Source: an uncultured Faecalibacterium sp. (lineage in GTDB: Bacteria; Bacillota; Clostridia; Oscillospirales; Ruminococcaceae). From it: DNA of 64,000 bases. Both the position numbers and the translations under genes were made by a program. The notes beneath the pieces are model-generated. The model searched no databases and was not told the DNA's origin. It was given only the letters and a program-made list of their open reading frames with translations. The DNA is taken from NCBI GenBank assembly GCA_934525845.1, contig CAKSZS010000003.1, positions 87,273 to 151,272 of the forward strand, given 5' to 3'. Shown here piece after piece: positions 25,150-33,432 of this stretch (its first letter is position 1; every line of letters begins with the position of its first letter).

Positions 25150-25194
25150 TAGAGCAAACGCACCTCAGCCATCCGAAAAAAGAGGAGGAACGAT

Positions 25195-25497
25195 ATGGTA
25201 TTTGCAATCGAGTGTATCGCGGCCTGCGTGTTGTTCACCCTTGCGCTGGAAGCGGTCAGCGCCGGGCGGCGGGAGGTCTTTCTCAACGACTACCCACCCG
25301 TTGTGACGGATAAACTGCGGGAACTGCATCTGGTCGTGGACATCCTCATGGCACCGTTTGATAAATTTTATAAACTGGCAAAGGTGAGTCCGGTGGAAAA
25401 GTCTGCCGTGTGGTTCCACTTCAAATCCAGTGTGCGGGGAATGGTCCTTGGTTTGGTGGTGGCACCGGTCGTGGGACTGCTCGTGACCCTGCTGTAA
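25195..25497 (+). CDS. Small conserved-looking membrane protein of unknown function
   Basis: A 100-residue protein, not recognised. It has a hydrophobic N-terminal helix (about 1-20), a charged middle (NDYPPVVTDKLRELHLVVD), and a C-terminal hydrophobic helix (about 78-100), so it should span the membrane twice with the middle on one side. GAGGAGG lies at proper distance before the ATG. It is followed by a terminator and is a single-gene unit at the right border of the AT-rich insert. Confidence 0.65.
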   Translation: MVFAIECIAACVLFTLALEAVSAGRREVFLNDYPPVVTDKLRELHLVVDILMAPFDKFYKLAKVSPVEKSAVWFHFKSSVRGMVLGLVVAPVVGLLVTLL

Positions 25498-25512
25498 AGC
25501 AGCAAAACAGAG

Positions 25513-25552
25513 GCCCGGCAGAGCGTGATTCGAACGTTCTGCCGGGCTTTTT
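25513..25552. terminator. Terminator between convergent genes
   Basis: A 10-bp stem (25513-25522 with 25538-25547) followed by TTTTT. Confidence 0.85.
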
Positions 25553-26253
25553 CAGCGCGCGGTCTGGATGCAGTAGACACTGGAAAACTGATAGGGATAG
25601 GTCATGAGCAGGGCGCCATCGCACAGCACGGTGACGGTGTCACCGACGGCCAGGGTGTCCAGCGGCACGGCGGTGCCGTCCGGGGCCTGCAATTTTTCTG
25701 AGACTGCACCGAGGGAGTAGGCGTCCCCGGTAGCAGGATCTTCTGCATCCAGGCAATCGAAGTCCGGCTGAATTTTGGTGACGGTCAGGGTCACGGCGTC
25801 GCATTCGGTCCGCAGAAGATCCTGAAGGGTCTGATAGGCGTCCGCTCCCTTCGGGGAGAAAAAGCGTGCTTTCCGGCCATTGACCTGGCAGATGCCGGAA
25901 CCGTCGTAGAAGGTGAGGGCCAGCACCGCAGGCTCCGATAGACTGCCTGCGTACCGGAGGGTCACACTGCGGGAGGTTTCTCCCAGCGAAAAGGTGTCCT
26001 GGTTCCAGCAGGGCAGGTAGATGCCCTGCGTCAGGTAAGCGGCCAGCGCCCGATAGACCCCGGAATCGTTCCGCATCGGAAAATCGTTCTGCGCCTGCAC
26101 GCCGCGCAGGTCCACGGTCAGTTCGTCCACCACGGCGGAGTTTTCGACGTCCCGGATGGGCCGGGCAATGGTGCGCCACTGCACGAGGGCGCCCGCCAGA
26201 AGAAGGAGCAGGACGGCACCCGGTACGAGGGCGCGTTTGACTTGCTTTTTCAT
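25552..26253 (-). CDS. Membrane-anchored or secreted protein of unknown function
   Basis: A 233-residue protein with a basic N-terminus and one hydrophobic segment (about 7-25; KRALVPGAVLLLLLAGALV), then an extracytoplasmic domain rich in beta-strand-like sequence. I recognise no catalytic motif. A segment resembling VTLRYAGSLSEPAVLALTFY suggests a structural beta-domain. ATG at 26253 follows GGAGG. It is divergent from the Tp47/FMN cluster and its start lies about 220 nt from that cluster's promoter; a functional link is possible but unproven. Confidence 0.6.
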   Translation of the reverse strand: MKKQVKRALVPGAVLLLLLAGALVQWRTIARPIRDVENSAVVDELTVDLRGVQAQNDFPMRNDSGVYRALAAYLTQGIYLPCWNQDTFSLGETSRSVTLRYAGSLSEPAVLALTFYDGSGICQVNGRKARFFSPKGADAYQTLQDLLRTECDAVTLTVTKIQPDFDCLDAEDPATGDAYSLGAVSEKLQAPDGTAVPLDTLAVGDTVTVLCDGALLMTYPYQFSSVYCIQTAR

Positions 26254-26474
26254 AAGGAACCTCCGGTTCGGCAAAGAGGGAAAAGCGTTCTATCCGATAT
26301 ACGGAACAGATCATGGAAAAATTGCACAAAATAAGGTCCCGGAGAAGAAACCGCGCGGCGTTCCATACAGCGCCGCCAAAGATAAAAACAAACGAAACAA
26401 GGAAAATTTTTGCGGACTTGGAAAAGAATCTTGAAAAAGATGGAAAAAATGTGAAAGAAAATCGGCCAACCTAC

Positions 26475-26504
26475 TTGACAACGGGAAATCCAATCCATTA
26501 TAAT
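26475..26504 (+). promoter_or_regulatory. Promoter of the Tp47/FMN-binding cluster
   Basis: TTGACA (26475-26480), an 18-nt spacer and TATAAT (26499-26504), a strong promoter. Between it and the first gene lie two operator-like dyads. The rest of the 366-bp gap (26254-26474) is A-rich with no other feature seen. Confidence 0.88.
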
Positions 26505-26516
26505 ATGCACCGTCGG

Positions 26517-26530
26517 TTAGTGATTACTAA
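26517..26530. promoter_or_regulatory. DtxR-type box 1 (TTAG-N6-CTAA)
   Basis: TTAGTGATTACTAA, a palindrome with TTAG and CTAA arms six bases apart, covering the region just after the predicted transcription start. TTAG-N6-CTAA is the core of iron- and manganese-dependent DtxR/IdeR operators. Confidence 0.6.
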
Positions 26531-26561
26531 TAAACAAACCGATTTTCTTTTGCTGTAAAAG

Positions 26562-26575
26562 TTAGTATAGCCTAA
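26562..26575. promoter_or_regulatory. DtxR-type box 2 (TTAG-N6-CTAA)
   Basis: TTAGTATAGCCTAA, the same TTAG-N6-CTAA spacing as box 1, 45 bp downstream. Its right half AGCCTAAC is closest to the classical DtxR consensus. Confidence 0.65.
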
Positions 26576-26619
26576 CAAATTCAGAAGGTCGGTTGTGGGA
26601 AAAAGAAAGGAGTGTTTTC

Positions 26620-27942
26620 ATGAAACCGAAAAAGATCGTTTCGCTGGTCCTGTCTGCCGCAATGGCATTCAGCGTGATGTCCGTTCCTGCTTTTGCAGCA
26701 GCGGCTGATGAGTCTGAGAACTGCATCCAGCAGATCGTGGACTCCCTGACCAGCTCCAAGTATACCTATCTGTACGCTGCCCTGGACTGGAATGAGTACT
26801 GGGCAAATGAGAAGGTCTACGCCGCAGGCAACACCAGCTCTTCCGCACAGCTGGACAGCCATGATGAGCACGACCTGGGCGCTTTTGACGCCGTTTCCCG
26901 TGCAACCACCAACCACGGCCTGCATCGCGGCAGCTTCCAGCAGGTGGCTACCATCTATGCAACCGATGGCACTTCCTACACCGTTTCGCACTGGTCTGAC
27001 GATGGCAAGACCTTCTACCTGACCGATGGCACCGCTTATGGCTGGAACCGCGGCACCATCACCAAGCCGGACGGCACCACTGTCAAGATGGATCACTATG
27101 AGATCTCCGGCACCAAGTACGTTCCCGTCCGCGTGGCCAACAAGGATCTGGACGACTTCTGCTCCAAGTATGCTGTCGTGAAGAACGGCGGTGAGCTGGT
27201 GGGCGGCTATTCCGAAAACAAGCTGGTTTCCTATGAGCTGACCGCTGCTGTTGATTCTCACACCAACGGCCTGAAGTACGCCACCAAGAGCGGCGACGGC
27301 TACACCTTCTCTGCTGCCCACAACGGCACCGGTTCCGGCATCGCAGGTGCAGACCAGAAGACCGCCAGCGACCTGGTCGTGACCGTGCGCAGCGGCGATG
27401 ACGTGGGCAGCTTCGGTGAGATGATCCGTGTGGACCTGACCGGCAACTACGGCGAGCTGGGTTCCCGGATGCAGTCTGTTGTCTGGACCTACTACGGCAA
27501 TGACAGCACCTACACCCACGCCAAGGCAACCTATGGCACCAAGTTTGCAGCCGACAACTGGATGCACAAGTCCATGGGCATCCAGCTGGGTCTGAGCGAT
27601 TCTCTGCGCTGCCAGCTGCCGGAGGGCACCGATGGCACCGGCTACTGGACCATCACCATCCGCGCTCTGGGCTATGCGGACACCGTCATCAAGATCCAGA
27701 CCACCAGCGACAACTTTGCAAAGCATGAGCTGGCCGACGCTTCCGACCGCGCTGCACTGCAGAACGTCGTGAACCAGGCACAGGCTCTGAACAAGAGCAG
27801 CTACTCCGCTGCAAGCTGGGCAAACCTGGAGACCGAGCTGGACGAGAGCGTGGAGCTGCTGAGCAAGGACACCCTGTACAAGGCTGCTGCTCTGGAGCAG
27901 GTCGGTCACCTGACCGAGGCCATCCAGGCCCTGAAGGCCTGA
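26620..27942 (+). CDS. Secreted Tp47-like (Treponema 47-kDa antigen family) protein
   Basis: A 440-residue exported protein with a signal peptide (cleavage after AFA, about residue 27). The body resembles the Treponema pallidum Tp47 lipoprotein: DWNEYWANE, FDAVSRATTNHG, and YYGNDSTYTHAKATYGTK each align with Tp47 segments. Residues about 365-440 form a helical FIVAR-like module (ASDRAALQNVVNQAQALNKS). Tp47 is described as a penicillin-binding carboxypeptidase; whether this homologue acts on peptidoglycan is unknown. There is no lipobox cysteine. AAAGGAG precedes the ATG. It is the first gene of a cluster with FMN-binding and polyferredoxin genes under DtxR-like boxes, so a role in redox or metal handling at the surface is plausible. 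Confidence 0.8.
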   Translation: MKPKKIVSLVLSAAMAFSVMSVPAFAAAADESENCIQQIVDSLTSSKYTYLYAALDWNEYWANEKVYAAGNTSSSAQLDSHDEHDLGAFDAVSRATTNHGLHRGSFQQVATIYATDGTSYTVSHWSDDGKTFYLTDGTAYGWNRGTITKPDGTTVKMDHYEISGTKYVPVRVANKDLDDFCSKYAVVKNGGELVGGYSENKLVSYELTAAVDSHTNGLKYATKSGDGYTFSAAHNGTGSGIAGADQKTASDLVVTVRSGDDVGSFGEMIRVDLTGNYGELGSRMQSVVWTYYGNDSTYTHAKATYGTKFAADNWMHKSMGIQLGLSDSLRCQLPEGTDGTGYWTITIRALGYADTVIKIQTTSDNFAKHELADASDRAALQNVVNQAQALNKSSYSAASWANLETELDESVELLSKDTLYKAAALEQVGHLTEAIQALKA

Positions 27943-27978
27943 TCGCCGTGCGCCTCGCCCATTTCTCATAAAATAAGA

Positions 27979-28014
27979 AACAAGGTCGCTCCTTTTGGGG
28001 AGTGACCTTGTTTT
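27979..28014 (+). terminator. Intercistronic terminator after the Tp47-like gene
   Basis: A 14-bp stem with one G-U (27979-27992 with 27999-28012) and TTTT at its end. It probably lets the first gene be expressed above the downstream redox genes by partial termination. Confidence 0.8.
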
Positions 28015-28036
28015 CCGTGTCTGAGGAGGAATTCCC

Positions 28037-29737
28037 ATGAACCAGATCAAGAAGCTGCGCCCGCTGGTCCAGCTGGTGCCAGCCGTGGCGGTGGCCATGA
28101 TCGTTCTGGTCACCCTGCCCCGCACCCTTCCGGTGCTGGCTGAGGTGCCGGAACGGCTGAGTCCTGCCGTTTCGTCCAGCGCCGCCGTGGAGGAGCCGGA
28201 ACCGGAGGAAGAGGACATTCTGCCCACCCTGCCCTATGAAGATGGTGTGTACACCGGTTCGTCCCGCGGTTACGGCGGCACGGTCCGGGTGCAGGTCACC
28301 ATGGAGGGCGGCCACATCACCGATTTGCAGATCCTGGACGCATCCCATGAGACCAGTGCATTCCTGCGCCGCGCCAGGCGTCTGCTGACCACCGTGCTCA
28401 CCGCCCAGACCTGGGAAGTGGACGCGGTGTCCGAGGCGACCTATACTTCCCGGGGCATTCTGGGTGCCATCCAGAACGCCCTGACCGGCGAGGTGGTGAA
28501 CAACCCGCTCCCGCCCAAGCAGGAGACTCCGGAACCCATCGTGGAAGAGCCGTTTGAGGCACCGTCTGCCTATCGGGACGGCGTGTATACTGCTTCGGCC
28601 CAGGGCTTCGGCGGCCCCATCACGGTGCAGGTGACCGTGCAGAACGACACCATCACCGACATTTCCATCCTGAGCCATGACGGCGAGACCACCTCCTACT
28701 TTGCCCGGGCGCGCAAGGTGGTGTCTGAAATCCTGACCACCGGCACACCGGACGTGGATTCCGTGTCCGGTGCCACCTATTCGTCCACCGGCATCCTGAA
28801 CGCGGTCAAGCGGGCACTGGCCAAGGCGGCGGTGGATGCCGAACCGGTGGAAGAACCCGCCGAAACGCCGGTCACCGAGCCGCAGGGCGATGCGGCCGAG
28901 CCGGAAGGACCCACCTATGTGGACGGTGTTTACACCGGCACCGGCGAAAGCACCCGCGGACCGGTGACGGTCTCGGTCACCGTGACGGATGGCCGGGTGG
29001 CGGGGGTCACCATCGTGCCGACCCAGACCGAACCGGAAGAAAAATCCTTCTGGGAAAAGGCAAAGGATGCCTGGAAGACGCTGGTCTCCGGCAAGCAGGA
29101 CGATGCCGATACCGACGGCGGCTACTATCTGGCAGAGGAGCTGGAAGGCGCCATTCAGGATGCCCTGAAGCAGGCACAGTCCGGCGCGGCGGTCTCTGAG
29201 CCTGCGGAGGAGGAACCGGCTTCCCAGCCGGCGGCATCGGAAGCACAGCCGGAGACCCCGGCGGTGCAGGAACCGGCTGCAAGCTCTGCGGCGGAAACGC
29301 CCGCACAGGAACCGGCTGCGGAAGTTCCGGCCGCTTCGGCCCGGGCGGAAGAACCGGCAGCTTCCAGTGCCCCGGCAGAGGAAGCCGCACCGGCAGCGCC
29401 GCGCTACCGGGACGGCACCTATACCGCCACGGTGGTCTGCACCGATGATGCGGTCTTTCACTATGACGTCCGGGTCACCATCACCGTTTCAGGCGGTGCA
29501 GTGACCGATGTGCAGGCGGTCAAAGAAAATGACACGTCGGAGGAGCCGGCAGACAACCGGCGGTACCTGGACTTTGCCAGGAACGGCAAAAATTACGGCG
29601 GTGTGCAGCACCCGGGCCTGGTCAGCCAGATCTTGGAGAAGCAGAGCGCCGATGAGGTGGACCTGATCAGCGGCGCCACCTACTCGTCCAAGGCGTTGCA
29701 GGCGGCCGCACAGCAGGCGCTGGGACAGGCAAAGTAA
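28037..29737 (+). CDS. Membrane-anchored multi-domain FMN-binding protein
   Basis: A 566-residue protein with an N-terminal membrane anchor (about 11-35) and four FMN-binding-like repeats, each starting with a DGVYT/DGTYT strand. Repeat 1 (about 68-150) has SEATYTS in place of SGAT. Repeat 2 (about 181-260) has a canonical SGATYS (244-249). Repeat 3 (about 296-380) has lost the motif. Repeat 4 (about 455-566) has SGATYS (545-550). In this family the Thr/Ser of SGAT(Y/L)(S/T) carries covalent FMN added by ApbE. A long Ala/Glu/Pro-rich linker (about 385-450) separates repeats 3 and 4, as in wall-spanning proteins. It should relay electrons outside the membrane. Confidence 0.88.
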   Translation: MNQIKKLRPLVQLVPAVAVAMIVLVTLPRTLPVLAEVPERLSPAVSSSAAVEEPEPEEEDILPTLPYEDGVYTGSSRGYGGTVRVQVTMEGGHITDLQILDASHETSAFLRRARRLLTTVLTAQTWEVDAVSEATYTSRGILGAIQNALTGEVVNNPLPPKQETPEPIVEEPFEAPSAYRDGVYTASAQGFGGPITVQVTVQNDTITDISILSHDGETTSYFARARKVVSEILTTGTPDVDSVSGATYSSTGILNAVKRALAKAAVDAEPVEEPAETPVTEPQGDAAEPEGPTYVDGVYTGTGESTRGPVTVSVTVTDGRVAGVTIVPTQTEPEEKSFWEKAKDAWKTLVSGKQDDADTDGGYYLAEELEGAIQDALKQAQSGAAVSEPAEEEPASQPAASEAQPETPAVQEPAASSAAETPAQEPAAEVPAASARAEEPAASSAPAEEAAPAAPRYRDGTYTATVVCTDDAVFHYDVRVTITVSGGAVTDVQAVKENDTSEEPADNRRYLDFARNGKNYGGVQHPGLVSQILEKQSADEVDLISGATYSSKALQAAAQQALGQAK

Positions 29738-29750
29738 GGGGGAATGTGGA

Positions 29751-30215
29751 ATGCGTCATAAGAATTTTCTTATCCGGACGGTGAACCTGCTGGCGATCCT
29801 GGCAGTGCTGGCCATATACCAGCAGACCGCAGCGGTGCGTGCCGCCGCCGTGGACCAGCGGCAGCAGGAGATCGCCGAGGTGGAAGCCTACAACGCTTCC
29901 ATTCTGCAGGCGGAACAGGAAGAAGCCGAACAGGAGGCCGAAAGCGGCCTGCGGGACGGCACCTATGAGGGCAGCGGCCTGGGCTTCGGCGATACCATCA
30001 CCGTGTCCGTGACCATTCAGGACGGCAGGATGACCGATATTTCGGTGGTCAGTGCGCCCGGCGAGGACCGGCCCTATTATAAGCAGGCCCTGACCATGCT
30101 GGACAAGATGCTGTCCGCACAGTCGCCGGAGGTGGACCTGGTGTCCGGTGCCACCCTGACCTGTGAGGGCATTCAGGAAGCAGTGGCGGATGCCCTGGGA
30201 AAGGCGGCAGTGTAA
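29751..30215 (+). CDS. Small membrane-anchored FMN-binding protein
   Basis: A 154-residue protein with one N-terminal helix (about 8-30), a Glu/Ala-rich coiled stretch (about 34-65), and a single FMN-binding domain (about 68-154) ending in DLVSGATLT, the flavinylation motif as in RnfG and NqrC. It starts 13 nt after the larger FMN-binding gene and ends 1 nt before the polyferredoxin gene, so all three are co-translated. It is the natural link between the membrane Fe-S protein and the larger flavoprotein. Confidence 0.9.
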   Translation: MRHKNFLIRTVNLLAILAVLAIYQQTAAVRAAAVDQRQQEIAEVEAYNASILQAEQEEAEQEAESGLRDGTYEGSGLGFGDTITVSVTIQDGRMTDISVVSAPGEDRPYYKQALTMLDKMLSAQSPEVDLVSGATLTCEGIQEAVADALGKAAV

Positions 30216-30216
30216 G

Positions 30217-31113
30217 ATGAATGCAACCGAAAACAAGCCGCTGACCGCGGCACAAAAGCGCCAGAAAGCCCAGAAGCAGCGCGTCTGGCTGCGGGCGGTG
30301 CTCCAGCTGATCTTCTTCCTGTCCATGCCGGGTGCCTTTGTGGCGGGCTTCTCCGGCGTGCGGCAGCTCTTCCTGCGCATCGGTGCGGGTGAGGTGCTGC
30401 AGCTGGACAGCTTTGCCCTGTCCCTGCTGGGCCTGTGCGGCTTTACGATCTTGTTTGGCCGCTTCTTCTGCGGCTATGTCTGCGCCTTTGGCAGCTTGGG
30501 CGATGCCGTCTATGCGCTGTCCGGCCTGGTGCAGAAAAAGCTCCTGCGCCGCAAAAAGCAGCTGCGTCTGCCGGAACAGGCAGTGCGCTGGGGCCAGAAG
30601 GTCAAGTATCTGGTGCTGGCAGGCATCGTGGTGCTGTGCGCCGCCGGGGTGTACGGCAAGCTGAGCGGCACCAGTCCCTGGGAGGTGTTCTCCCGCCTGA
30701 CCGCTCTGCGCCTGCCGCCGGAGGGCTTTGGCGTCGGCATCCTGCTGTTCGTGCTGATCCTGATCGGCATGGCGGTGCATCCGCGCTTTTTCTGCCAGTT
30801 CCTCTGCCCGATGGGCGCAGTGTTCGCCCTGCTGCCGGTGCTGCCCTTTGCACAGCTGCACCGGGACGGCGAGCAGTGCATTCCGGGCTGCAATGCCTGC
30901 GCGAATCACTGCCCGGTGAGCCTGAAGCTGGACGAAGCCAGCCTGCGCAGCGGCGAGTGCATCGGCTGTGAAGCCTGCGTGGGCATCTGCCCCCGGGAAA
31001 ACATCAGCCGGTGGGACATCCGCCGCGCCGGAAATACGGTGCTGCCGGTGCTGGCCAAGGCGGTGCTTTTCTTCCTGATGGGCGTGTGCCTGGGCTTCTG
31101 CCGGTTCTTCTGA
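30217..31113 (+). CDS. NapH/NosR-type membrane polyferredoxin
   Basis: A 298-residue protein with about five membrane helices, CxxxCxxG/P motifs near them (FFCGYVCAFG and FFCQFLCPMG), and two C-terminal 4Fe-4S motifs (CNACANHCPVS and CIGCEACVGICP). NapH, NosR and related YccM-like proteins pass electrons across the membrane to exported redox partners. With two adjacent FMN-binding proteins the expected flow is cytoplasmic donor, this protein, small FMN protein, large FMN protein. ATG at 30217 is 1 nt after the previous stop. Confidence 0.9.
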   Translation: MNATENKPLTAAQKRQKAQKQRVWLRAVLQLIFFLSMPGAFVAGFSGVRQLFLRIGAGEVLQLDSFALSLLGLCGFTILFGRFFCGYVCAFGSLGDAVYALSGLVQKKLLRRKKQLRLPEQAVRWGQKVKYLVLAGIVVLCAAGVYGKLSGTSPWEVFSRLTALRLPPEGFGVGILLFVLILIGMAVHPRFFCQFLCPMGAVFALLPVLPFAQLHRDGEQCIPGCNACANHCPVSLKLDEASLRSGECIGCEACVGICPRENISRWDIRRAGNTVLPVLAKAVLFFLMGVCLGFCRFF

Positions 31114-31126
31114 AGGGGATAAAATC

Positions 31127-31165
31127 AAAGAGGGTGCAGTTCACAAGAACTGCACCCTCTTTTTG
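31127..31165. terminator. Bidirectional terminator
   Basis: A perfect 16-bp stem (31127-31142 with 31147-31162), ACAA loop and T/A runs on both sides. It ends the FMN cluster and the leftward GNAT gene. Confidence 0.9.
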
Positions 31166-31171
31166 TGTCGT

Positions 31172-31636
31172 TCAGCCATTCAGGCGGATCTCATAAATAC
31201 TGCGCTGCGGAGTCATGCCATAGGATTCGTAAGCTCGTTCGGCGATCTTGTTGTGGCTCCAGACCATCAGCTCCACCCGGTCGGAACCGACCTTGCGGGC
31301 ATGCTTCTGCACTTCCTGAAACAGGGCCTTTCCGATGCCGCGCCGCCGGTGCGGTGCATCCACCACCAGCAGATCGATGTAAGCGATCTTGACAAGCGGC
31401 GGACCGTTCCGTTCCAGCAGGGAAGCAAAGCAGCAGCCGACCGGCTCCAGCCGTTCCAGCGCCAGAAAGGCAAGAATGTTGTCGTTTTCCAGCAGAGAAT
31501 CAAAGGCTTCCCGGCTCATATAGTGATCGGCGGGCGAAAACGGATCCGGACGGCCCGCCGCATCGGCCTGCTGAAGCTGCAGCAGCAGCCGGTCCACAGC
31601 GGCATAGTCAAAACGGGTGATATCGCGTATCCACAT
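31172..31636 (-). CDS. GNAT-family N-acetyltransferase
   Basis: A 154-residue acetyltransferase. The central segment IDLLVVDAPHRRRGIGKALF contains the acetyl-CoA pyrophosphate-binding motif (RRRGIGKAL) and the C-terminus AERAYESYGM completes the fold. The substrate is unknown. AGGAGG precedes the ATG at 31636. It is a single-gene unit between the FMN cluster and the uronide locus. Confidence 0.88.
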   Translation of the reverse strand: MWIRDITRFDYAAVDRLLLQLQQADAAGRPDPFSPADHYMSREAFDSLLENDNILAFLALERLEPVGCCFASLLERNGPPLVKIAYIDLLVVDAPHRRRGIGKALFQEVQKHARKVGSDRVELMVWSHNKIAERAYESYGMTPQRSIYEIRLNG

Positions 31637-31743
31637 TCTGCACACCTCCTGTCCCTATCTGCAGTATAGGACAGAAAGCGGGCGAAGGACTATCTGTTTT
31701 GTGCCATCTGCTATCAGGATCCTGCCAGATTTGCGGCGGAGCG

Positions 31744-33432
31744 TTACCGGGCATCGTCCGTGATGACGGTATCCAGCACGGTATGCCCCTGGGCGATGTG
31801 GTATTTCACGGCGGGCAGGTGCACGTTGGTGAAATACAGACTGGTGTTGGGGTCGCAGCCCAGCACCACCGGTTCTCCGGCACCGGTCACGGCACAGCGC
31901 AGGATGTCACAATGGGCTTCAGCGGTGGAGTTTTCCACCGACTCGGCATAACCCGGTGCAAAATTCGGTACGGCAAAGCCGCAGTCGTAGGCGTCGCAGG
32001 CAAAGGCGCTGTCGATCTCGTGGTGACGGCGGTGGCCGTTGGCGGTGGGCGTGATGGTGGTGGTGACCTCAATGCCCAGGAACGGCGACCACTGGCTCAC
32101 AACGGCTCCGGCTTCGATCTTCCAGCTTCGGCTCACCTTGCGCACGAATACGTTGTCGTCCAGAATGAAAGCCAGCATACTGTCCGGCGCGGCCTGGCAC
32201 AGCACCTCGCGGCTGCGGGAAGCGCAGAAGCCGAACCGGGTGTCGTAGGCGAACTTGGCGTACTTCTCCGGGAACTGGCCGTGGCCGTGGCCCTCGTTGA
32301 CGCCGGCGGCATAGGCGGTCACCCGGCCCGCCCGGCGCTGCACCAGCATATTGGCATAAGGCATGGGCTTGAGGGTGTCCAGTGCGGGCAGGGGAGCGGC
32401 TTCTGCGGACCAGAACGGGTGCTCGTCCGGAAGGGCCAGCAGCAGGAAGCTCTTCATGCCCCAGTAGGGGCTGCCGGGGGCGTTATAGCGCTCGGCCATG
32501 TACATCTGCGGGTAGCAGTAGCCGATGGTCAGGATGCTGTCCCGGTCGAACATCTTCTGCTCCAGCCACCAGTTGAAGTTGCGCACGATGAGGCCCTTCA
32601 TCACGGACAGGGGCAGCGGCTCCAGCCCGGCCCAGATGCAGGCCGCCCAGAAGCTGTTCTGGGCAAAGCGGTAGGTCAGGCTGCGGCCAAAGGGCAGAGC
32701 CGCACCGTTGGCATCGAACCAGTAAACGAACTGCTGGCTGAACAGCTCCGCGCGGTGGCGATAGAGAGCGGCACGCTGGGGGTCGGTGTCGGCGGCGAAC
32801 CTGGAGTAGAGCAGGCCGTAATACTGAATGGCCCAGGGAATGTAGTAGTCCTTCTGGACGGAAGCACCATCGGTGGACCAGCCGTCACCGCTGTAATAAC
32901 TGTCGATCTTGGTCAGGCCGTCTTCCAGCAGCTCCGGGCTGTAGGGCATACCGACGCTCTTCAGCGCCAGATTGGTCAGGATGCGGAAGAACTGCCAGTT
33001 GCAGTCCGGAATGGTATGGTGATTGATCTGGTCCAGCCAGGCAGCGAGATTTTTCTTCTCTGTGTCCGACAGCGGTTCCCACACCTTTTCCGGGGCGGTC
33101 AGGATGCCGCAGGCAATGGCGGCCATCTCCACATAGCACTGATCGTATTCGCCGGTGGTGCCCCAGTATTCGGGGCTGGCAGGATCCGACCCGGCGGCAA
33201 GGCCTCTGCGGTAAATTGCTTCAAATTCTGGGTCTGAGCCGCCGCCCACCCAGAAGGGCACCAGCGCCCACAGCGGGCGGCTGAAGGCTTCCAGCTCGAT
33301 GGCGTTCTGGTTATAGGTCACGCCGGTCTCGCCCAGATGCAGCCGGGCACAGCCGGCGGAATAATGGGGCTTGAGCGGGTCGAGGAACAAATGCATCAGG
33401 GATACGAAATCAGCTTTGGTTTGTAAGTTCAT
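31744..33432 (-). CDS. DUF2264 family protein of the uronide operon
   Basis: A 562-residue cytoplasmic protein with an (alpha/alpha) toroid-like N-terminal part (WGTTGEYDQCYVEMAAIACG, DCNWQFFRILTNLAL) and a C-terminal beta-rich part, matching DUF2264. This family commonly occurs next to GH88, GH105 and GH2 genes in loci for plant or host uronic-acid glycans, and may itself be a lyase or hydrolase; no activity is assigned here. The start ATG overlaps the stop of the upstream GH88 gene by one base (TAATG), showing tight coupling. Confidence 0.82.
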   Translation of the reverse strand: MNLQTKADFVSLMHLFLDPLKPHYSAGCARLHLGETGVTYNQNAIELEAFSRPLWALVPFWVGGGSDPEFEAIYRRGLAAGSDPASPEYWGTTGEYDQCYVEMAAIACGILTAPEKVWEPLSDTEKKNLAAWLDQINHHTIPDCNWQFFRILTNLALKSVGMPYSPELLEDGLTKIDSYYSGDGWSTDGASVQKDYYIPWAIQYYGLLYSRFAADTDPQRAALYRHRAELFSQQFVYWFDANGAALPFGRSLTYRFAQNSFWAACIWAGLEPLPLSVMKGLIVRNFNWWLEQKMFDRDSILTIGYCYPQMYMAERYNAPGSPYWGMKSFLLLALPDEHPFWSAEAAPLPALDTLKPMPYANMLVQRRAGRVTAYAAGVNEGHGHGQFPEKYAKFAYDTRFGFCASRSREVLCQAAPDSMLAFILDDNVFVRKVSRSWKIEAGAVVSQWSPFLGIEVTTTITPTANGHRRHHEIDSAFACDAYDCGFAVPNFAPGYAESVENSTAEAHCDILRCAVTGAGEPVVLGCDPNTSLYFTNVHLPAVKYHIAQGHTVLDTVITDDAR

